From contig CAIMUU010000043.1 of NCBI GenBank assembly GCA_903844835.1, forward strand, positions 1-10,537: DNA of 10,537 bases, written 5' to 3'. The position numbers were made by a program, and so were the translations under genes. Origin of the DNA: an uncultured bacterium. Lineage in GTDB: Bacteria > Patescibacteriota > Saccharimonadia > Saccharimonadales > Saccharimonadaceae. This document shows positions 5,950 through 10,537 of this stretch, piece after piece. Within the stretch, counting starts at the first letter, position 1. Every line of letters starts with the position of its first letter. Below the pieces are notes generated by a model. It made no database searches. It was not told where the DNA came from and saw only the letters and a program-made list of their open reading frames with translations.

Positions 5950-8900
5950 ATGGATTATGCAAAAAGGTATGCCAAACTAAATTCAGCCCAAAAGTCGGCC
6001 GTTGATAAAATTGACGGACCAGTCATCGTCATCGCTGGGCCAGGTACTGGCAAAACTGAACTTCTTAGCGTTAGAACGGCCAATATCTTGCAGAGGACCG
6101 ACACTCTACCAGAAAATATCCTTTGTCTGACATTTACCGAAAGTGGCGCCAGCGCCATGCGCAAACGTCTAGCCGAAACAATCGGCAAAGATGCCTATAA
6201 AATCGCCGTTCACACATTTCACAGTTTTGGTTCAGAGGTAATTAACCAAAATGGTAAATTTTTTTATCAAGCCGCTCATTTTAGACCAGCCGACGAGCTA
6301 AGTAGTTACGAAATTATCAATAGCATATTTGAGCAACTCGATTTTAACAACCCAATTGCCAAAAAAATGAACGGCGAGTATACATATCTTTCTGACAGCC
6401 TAAAAGCAATCTCTGAACTCAAAGCTAGTGGTCTAGTTGGTGATGAGATTATAAAAATAATAGATGAGAATAATGCCGTAATCGAAAAAGCCGAACAGTT
6501 ACTATCGCCAATTTTTGCCAATCATATTGATAAAAAAACTGCCGAGCAAGCCGCGAAGCAGGTTGAAGCCATTCGCCGCAGCGACGGGGAAGTGATTCTA
6601 TCAACAATCTTGCCACTATCTGGCATACTGGCCGACTCACTTCAGACCGCAACTAACGAAGCTATTAGTGGCAATTCAACCAAGCCAATAACCGCTTGGC
6701 GCAACCAATGGTTCACCAAGAACAATGAAGGTGATTTTGTACTTAAATCGCGCGAAAGACAGCTTAAACTGCGAGCCCTGGTTTTTGTCTATGACCAATA
6801 TCTATCCAGGATGCAAGAGGCCTCGCTATACGATTTTGACGATATGATTCTGCGAGTCGTTCACGCCATGGAAGTGTTCGATGAGTTACGCTTCAACCTC
6901 CAAGAAAAGTATCAATACATTATGGTTGATGAATTCCAAGACACCAATATGGCCCAAATGCGAATTTTGCATAATTTAACCAACAACGAAGCCCAAGCTG
7001 ACACACCGAATATCCTAGTAGTGGGGGATGACGATCAGGCAATTTATAGTTTTCAAGGCGCCGACATCAGCAATATTCATAATTTTCTAGCCAATTTCCC
7101 AAAAGCCGAACTAATTAACTTAACCGAAAATTACCGCTCAACAGCCGAAATTTTGCAATCATCCAGAAACGTCATATTGCAAGGCAATGATAGGCTAGAA
7201 AACCACATCAAAACACTAAACAAAGAACTAACTGCTAATATTAAATCTCCAGAAACCAGTATCTGCTTAAATGAAGCCGAAACCTCTGCCGATGAAAGAC
7301 ATTGGCTAATTAATGATGTAAAATCCCGAATAAACTCAGGTGAAAAACCGAACAATATCGCCATCTTTACTCGACGGCACAAAGAGATAAACGACTTATT
7401 GCCATATTTTTTTCGAGCCGGCATTGCTGTTAATTACGAACGACGCGACAACGCCCTTGACTTGCCACCAATTAAAATCATTGAGCAACTTTCCAGACTA
7501 TTATTAAATATTGCCAAAGGCAATCACGACGATATCAATGCCAGTTTGCCCGAGATATTAGCTCACCAAATGTGGGGGATTCCTGCGATTAGCCTTTGGA
7601 AATTAAGTCTAGATTCTTTTGATAAACATAGTCGCTGGCTTGATAATATGGCTACCTCGCCTGAATTTTCTACAATACATAATTGGCTGATTAATACCGC
7701 ATCACATATTAATGAACTGCCACTTGAGCAAATTTTGGACATTATCATTGGTAAGCCCGTCTCAGACAGTGACTCAAAAACCGACTTTATAAGCCCAATT
7801 TATAATTACTTCTTTTCAAAAGACAAATTAACAATTAACCCAAGCGAATACTTGATATACCTTGAAGCCCTGCGCTCGATCAGGTCGCAACTACGCGAAT
7901 ATCGCCCGAACGAGCAACCAACCCTATCAACATTCATTGAATTTATCTCACTAAATCGAAAAATTGGCAGTACGATTAGTGTCATCCGCCGTTCTACTGA
8001 GTCAGAAAATGCCGTCAATATTATGACAGCCCACAAATCAAAGGGCCTTGAATTTGATACTGTTTATATTGTCAATGCTGTCGATTCAATTTGGGGCGAA
8101 CGCGCCCGCAGTCGCAATCGGCTAATTAGTTACCCAGAAAATATGCCTCTGGCTCCAGCTGGCGAAACAGAGGATGAAAGATTGCGTCTTTTTTATGTCG
8201 CCATGACACGCGCCAAAAAGCTATTAAATATTAGTTACAGCCTGGGCGATGACAATGGCAAGAAAACACTTCGAGCTAGTTTTTTAGTTGGCGAAAAATG
8301 GCCGGCAAAAACCATCCAAACGCCTCAAACAGTTGAAATGTTAGCCGAAGCCGCCGAACTTGCCTGGTACCAGCCTTTAATTGACCCGACAACGACCAAT
8401 ATGCACGACTTACTGCTACCGACGCTTACAAATTACAAGTTAAGCGTTACGCATCTGCAAAACTTCCTTGATGTCTCGGGTGGCGGACCAGCTATGTTCT
8501 TATTGCAAAATCTATTACGTTTTCCTCAGGCCAAAAGCCCCAGCTTGGCTTATGGGACTGCCGTTCACAGTACGCTACAAGCCGCCCACGACCACCTGGT
8601 TTCAACCGGCAAGACTCAGGCAGTTGAAGATATTGTTTCTAATTTTGAAACAATTCTAACCAACCAACATATGGCAAAGAAAGATTTCAATAGCTTTTTG
8701 CAAAAAGGTATTAGCAGTCTGATTGCGTTTTTGGATCAAAAATATTCTACATTTCAAAGGACCAGCCAAACTGAACTAGATTTTTCAAAACAACACTCTA
8801 TTGTTAACGAAGCTCATCTGACGGGTAAGTTAGACTTGGCCGATATCGATAAAACTAACAAATCTATGGTCATTACTGACTACAAAACCGGCAAACCATC

Positions 8901-9237
8901 AAATAATTGGGCCGGCAAAGATGACTACGAAAAAATTAAGTTGCATAAATACAAACAGCAACTGCTTTTCTATAAACTATTAGTTGAAAATGCCCGAGAT
9001 TATCGTGGATTCCAAGTAAAAAAGGGGATTATGCAATTCGTTGAACCAACGACTTCCGGCCAAATACTATCACTCGAGGACGACTTTAGTGCTGATGAAC
9101 TAGAGCGATTTAAAAAATTAATTAGTGCTGTCTGGGCCCACATTACCCAGCTTAATTTACCAGACATTTCTAAATACAGTCCTAATTACAAAGGCGTATT
9201 AGACTTTGAACAAGATTTAATTGATAATATCATATAG
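5950..9237 (+). CDS. UvrD/PcrA-family DNA helicase with C-terminal RecB-type nuclease domain
   Basis: This 1095-aa superfamily 1A enzyme is predicted to unwind DNA 3'-5' with ATP and to cut it, as in double-strand-break end processing. Helicase motifs seen: Q motif near N11/Q14, Walker A GPGTGKT (30-36), Walker B VDEFQDT (D327, E328), motif III GDDDQAIYSFQGA (from G359), ENYRS with R396, motif V TAHKSKGLEF (H695-G699), and motif VI YVAMTRAKK with R754. From about residue 831 a PDDEXK nuclease domain follows: YGTAVH (H873), GKLDLAD (D962), ITDYKTGK (D977, K979) and QxxxY (Q1004, Y1008). All expected catalytic residues appear present. The cysteines that clamp the Fe-S cluster in AddB, AdnB and Cas4 nucleases are absent. 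The length and order match the subunits of actinobacterial AdnAB. No partner subunit is encoded here, so it may act alone or as a homodimer. Single-gene unit. Confidence 0.95.
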   Translation: MDYAKRYAKLNSAQKSAVDKIDGPVIVIAGPGTGKTELLSVRTANILQRTDTLPENILCLTFTESGASAMRKRLAETIGKDAYKIAVHTFHSFGSEVINQNGKFFYQAAHFRPADELSSYEIINSIFEQLDFNNPIAKKMNGEYTYLSDSLKAISELKASGLVGDEIIKIIDENNAVIEKAEQLLSPIFANHIDKKTAEQAAKQVEAIRRSDGEVILSTILPLSGILADSLQTATNEAISGNSTKPITAWRNQWFTKNNEGDFVLKSRERQLKLRALVFVYDQYLSRMQEASLYDFDDMILRVVHAMEVFDELRFNLQEKYQYIMVDEFQDTNMAQMRILHNLTNNEAQADTPNILVVGDDDQAIYSFQGADISNIHNFLANFPKAELINLTENYRSTAEILQSSRNVILQGNDRLENHIKTLNKELTANIKSPETSICLNEAETSADERHWLINDVKSRINSGEKPNNIAIFTRRHKEINDLLPYFFRAGIAVNYERRDNALDLPPIKIIEQLSRLLLNIAKGNHDDINASLPEILAHQMWGIPAISLWKLSLDSFDKHSRWLDNMATSPEFSTIHNWLINTASHINELPLEQILDIIIGKPVSDSDSKTDFISPIYNYFFSKDKLTINPSEYLIYLEALRSIRSQLREYRPNEQPTLSTFIEFISLNRKIGSTISVIRRSTESENAVNIMTAHKSKGLEFDTVYIVNAVDSIWGERARSRNRLISYPENMPLAPAGETEDERLRLFYVAMTRAKKLLNISYSLGDDNGKKTLRASFLVGEKWPAKTIQTPQTVEMLAEAAELAWYQPLIDPTTTNMHDLLLPTLTNYKLSVTHLQNFLDVSGGGPAMFLLQNLLRFPQAKSPSLAYGTAVHSTLQAAHDHLVSTGKTQAVEDIVSNFETILTNQHMAKKDFNSFLQKGISSLIAFLDQKYSTFQRTSQTELDFSKQHSIVNEAHLTGKLDLADIDKTNKSMVITDYKTGKPSNNWAGKDDYEKIKLHKYKQQLLFYKLLVENARDYRGFQVKKGIMQFVEPTTSGQILSLEDDFSADELERFKKLISAVWAHITQLNLPDISKYSPNYKGVLDFEQDLIDNII

Positions 9238-9242
9238 GGCCC

Positions 9243-9271
9243 TTGACGAAGTGTTAACTGTCTGATATATT
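9243..9271 (+). promoter_or_regulatory. Strong sigma70-type promoter of the structured RNA cassette
   Basis: TTGACG (9243-9248) and TATATT (9266-9271) are separated by exactly 17 bp, each one base from consensus. Together with the dus TTGACA, this is the best promoter in the window. It begins 5 bp after the helicase stop codon. Transcription would start near 9278. Confidence 0.8.
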
Positions 9272-9277
9272 ATCGAC

Positions 9278-9592
9278 AACGCAGAAGAGCGGGGAAATTT
9301 TACGGACGTAGGCCCGTAGTATTTTACCCCCAGTGCTCACTGCGAGGTGCAGTGCTAGAAGTTCAGGCGAAACCAGCCTCGACCATCCAGCCCTCCTAGT
9401 TGCAAGCTCCACCCATTCTCGGCCCTTTGCCAACCAAAACTCGTTTTGGAAGGCCGTCACCGTCTACCAATGCCAAAATTGGTGACGACCGGAAGGGAGC
9501 CTACGGGTCCAATCTTGCTTCTAGCCGCCTGCACCCACCCCATTACGCCCCGATTTGTCGCCATTATTGGCACAAATCGGGGCTTTCCCTTT
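9278..9592 (+). ncRNA. Orphan structured RNA or regulatory leader (about 300 nt)
   Basis: The 389-bp gap between the helicase stop and the small ORF holds no credible protein but is rich in hairpins. H1, 9291-9330: GGGG/CCCC closing TACGG/CCGTA. H2, 9338-9354: CACTGC/GCAGTG. H3, 9361-9383: AGGC/GCCT with GTT/GAC below. H4, 9429-9454: GCC-aa-CCAAAA/TTTTGG-aa-GGC. H5, 9455-9487: CGTCACC/GGTGACG, with a competing ACCAAT/ATTGGT. H6, 9487-9509: GACC/GGTC. The last hairpin is a terminator. The G+C content is clearly above the flanking genes. It lacks the conserved blocks of RNase P RNA, the tag ORF and tRNA-like end of tmRNA, the SRP tetraloop context and a T-box. It could be a free small RNA or the 5' leader of the ORF at 9627. 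Confidence 0.6.
9547..9592 (+). terminator. Intrinsic terminator between structured RNA and small ORF
   Basis: A perfect 12-bp stem (GCCCCGATTTGT with ACAAATCGGGGC) is extended by GCC/GGC across a single bulged C, with an ATTATT loop (hairpin 9547-9583). TTTCCCTTT follows. The U-tract is interrupted, so termination may be partial, which would allow read-through into the small ORF. Confidence 0.7.
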
Positions 9593-9626
9593 CCCCCCCA
9601 ATCATTCCCCAAAGGAGGTGATTCGA

Positions 9627-9785
9627 TTGGACAAGTCCGAACAGGCCTACCGCAACGCTGCGATCGCAGTTGCAGCCGGTACAGCCTCCGAGCTGCAAAA
9701 ACAGCTCAACAGCGACATGGCAAAAGTCGCCGGCCAAATGGGCAGAGATGCCCGTGACGCCGAGAAAAAAGTTGGCCAGAAATGA
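9627..9785 (+). CDS. Small hydrophilic helical protein, 52 aa, TTG start
   Basis: The start is chosen from a perfect Shine-Dalgarno, AAAGGAGGTG (9611-9620), with 8 nt between GGAGG and the TTG; no ATG fits as well. The product begins MDKSEQAYRNAA if TTG is read as Met, is rich in Ala, Lys, Gln and Asp, has no Cys, Trp or membrane segment, and should form one or two amphipathic helices. I recognise no family. Codons are more G/C-ended (CTG, CTC, CAG, GCC, GGC) than in the neighbouring genes, consistent with high expression or foreign origin. It has its own terminator 13 bp after the stop and sits behind a strong promoter and a structured leader, so it should be abundant if transcription passes the first terminator. 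A chance ORF is possible but unlikely with such a ribosome binding site. Confidence 0.62.
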   Translation: MDKSEQAYRNAAIAVAAGTASELQKQLNSDMAKVAGQMGRDARDAEKKVGQK

Positions 9786-9798
9786 CCAGCCTTCGCCA

Positions 9799-9840
9799 GC
9801 CTCCATCCCGTCATTAACCTGACAGGATGGGGGCATTTTT
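9799..9840 (+). terminator. Intrinsic terminator closing the small-ORF cassette
   Basis: The stem 9799-9813/9820-9834 has GCC, a U-G pair, CCATCC, one C/A mismatch and GTCA pairing with TGAC, GGATGG and GGC, around a 6-nt loop. TTTTT (9836-9840) follows directly. This is a textbook strong terminator. Confidence 0.9.
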
Positions 9841-9842
9841 AA

Positions 9843-9870
9843 TTGACAGTACCATATGAGATAATAGGCT
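9843..9870 (+). promoter_or_regulatory. Promoter of the dihydrouridine synthase gene
   Basis: A perfect -35 TTGACA (9843-9848) begins 3 nt after the preceding U-tract. At 16 bp spacing lies TAGGCT (9865-9870), a weak -10 that ends 7 nt before the ATG. GATAAT (9860-9865) is a better hexamer but is only 11 bp from the -35. The first pairing implies a leaderless message. Confidence 0.5.
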
Positions 9871-9877
9871 ATAAATT

Positions 9878-10537
9878 ATGACAAATTTTTGGAATAAATT
9901 ACCGAAACCATTTTTTGGGCTGGCTCCAATGGAGGCAGTTACTGATATTGTTTTTCGTCATGTTGTGGCTTCAGCTGCCAAGCCTGACATATTTTTTACC
10001 GAATTTGTTAATGCCTCTAGTTTTTGTAGCAAAAAGGGCACTATCAGCACACGCGGTCGTCTAGAATTTACTGATGACGAACAGCCAATAATTGTTCAAA
10101 TTTGGGGCAAAAAGCCTAATGAATTTGCCATTATGAGTCAGGCAATGGCCGAAAAAGGCTTCGTCGGAATTGATATTAATATGGGCTGTCCAGATAAGTC
10201 AGTCGTTCATGGCGGTTCGGGCAGTGGGCTAATCCGCACACCTGAACTGGCCGGTGAGCTTATTGCTGCCGCAAAAACCAGTGGTTTGCCAGTTAGTGTC
10301 AAAACCAGACTGGGGGACACTAAAGTGGAGGAATGGCGCAACTGGCTGACATATTTACTTCAGCAAGACCTCGCCAATCTGACAATTCATTTACGAACTC
10401 GCAAAGAAATGACCAAAGTCCCAGCCCACTATGAATTAATACCTGAAATTAAAAAACTTCGTGATGAAATAGCACCAAACACCCTACTAACAATTAACGG
10501 CGACGTCACCAATCGGCAACAAGGCGAGGAATTAGCC
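9878..10537 (+). CDS. tRNA-dihydrouridine synthase (Dus family), C-terminus outside window
   Basis: This FMN-dependent enzyme reduces uridine to dihydrouridine in tRNA using NADPH. The 220 codons seen cover most of the TIM barrel; family members are about 310-340 aa. Motifs: LAPMEAVTD (from L16) at the FMN site, FTEFVNA, IVQIWG, INMGCPDK with the catalytic C104, VKTRLG with the conserved Lys, HLRTRKEM, and TINGDV near the window end. The usual GGGAGAALL stretch after the catalytic loop is changed to GGSGSGLI. The gene has its own promoter, no Shine-Dalgarno, and begins 38 bp after the upstream terminator, so it is independent of the small-ORF cassette. The Dus subtype (A, B or C) is not clear. 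Confidence 0.93.
   Translation, partial: MTNFWNKLPKPFFGLAPMEAVTDIVFRHVVASAAKPDIFFTEFVNASSFCSKKGTISTRGRLEFTDDEQPIIVQIWGKKPNEFAIMSQAMAEKGFVGIDINMGCPDKSVVHGGSGSGLIRTPELAGELIAAAKTSGLPVSVKTRLGDTKVEEWRNWLTYLLQQDLANLTIHLRTRKEMTKVPAHYELIPEIKKLRDEIAPNTLLTINGDVTNRQQGEELA

Noticed and set aside
9254..9460. Minus-strand 68-aa ORF
   Set aside because: It would overlap the strong plus-strand promoter and the hairpins, with no start signal; it is probably a by-product of GC-rich sequence.
9278..9592. tmRNA, RNase P RNA, SRP RNA, 6S RNA or T-box
   Set aside because: There is no tag ORF or tRNA-like end, no GGAAAGUCC-type RNase P block and no T-box sequence. A CCGGAAGG segment near 9489 resembles the SRP loop, but the flanking conserved bases do not match. 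The multi-hairpin layout is not 6S-like.
9555..9626. Upstream ATG extension (76 aa) of the small ORF
   Set aside because: That ATG lies inside the terminator stem and has no Shine-Dalgarno; the TTG at 9627 has a perfect one.
9446..9757. 103-aa ORF across the structured region
   Set aside because: It runs through the terminator hairpin, has no ribosome binding site, and its sequence has no protein-like features.
1..10537. Insertion sequence, prophage or integrase-linked island
   Set aside because: No transposase, integrase, phage structural gene or tRNA gene was seen in any frame.

Overview
The window looks like a chromosomal stretch of a Patescibacteria/CPR bacterium, most likely Saccharibacteria (TM7). 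This is inferred from gene style and was not proven by any search. The supporting signs are AT-leaning DNA, compact and mostly unrelated housekeeping genes, a type IV pilin-like surface protein next to tiny membrane-anchored TPR-like proteins, a UvrD-nuclease fusion and several genes without a Shine-Dalgarno sequence. TGA acts as a normal stop and none is read in frame, so UGA-recoding lineages such as Absconditabacteria/Gracilibacteria are unlikely.

Layout. Positions 1-756 (-) hold the start of an Erm-like rRNA adenine methyltransferase whose C-terminus lies outside the window. Divergent from it is a small cysteine-rich protein (869-1192) with a high-potential iron-sulfur-like Cys pattern, preceded by a TATAAT box and a 17-bp palindrome. 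Next is a TrmA/RlmD-family RNA m5U methyltransferase (1245-2552) that has lost the Fe-S cysteines. Positions 2647-5236 are a surface module: a short membrane-anchored TPR-like protein, a 609-aa prepilin-type adhesin with three Cys-paired repeats, and a second TPR-like paralogue. A conserved-looking unknown (5246-5722, -) faces it tail to tail. A 1095-aa UvrD-like helicase with a C-terminal RecB-type nuclease domain follows (5950-9237). A partial tRNA-dihydrouridine synthase (9878 to the end) closes the window.

Two non-coding regions stand out. (1) Positions 5796-5908 form a long inverted repeat with a loop of about 74% GC, between the unknown gene and the helicase gene. (2) Positions 9243-9840 are a self-contained cassette: a near-consensus promoter, a GC-rich leader of about 270 nt with many hairpins, a strong intrinsic terminator, a 52-codon ORF with a perfect Shine-Dalgarno and a TTG start, and a second intrinsic terminator. 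I match the leader to none of the common RNAs I can recall (tmRNA, RNase P, SRP, 6S, T-box). It is the best candidate here for an undescribed system: either an abundant structured RNA or a riboswitch/attenuator-like leader controlling a tiny protein.

Functionally, two or three genes act on RNA modification (Erm-like, m5U methyltransferase, Dus), one on DNA repair, and the central block builds a cell-surface fibre or adhesin. Several genes (m5U methyltransferase, helicase, dus) have a -10-like hexamer only 6-7 nt before the ATG, which suggests leaderless mRNAs.
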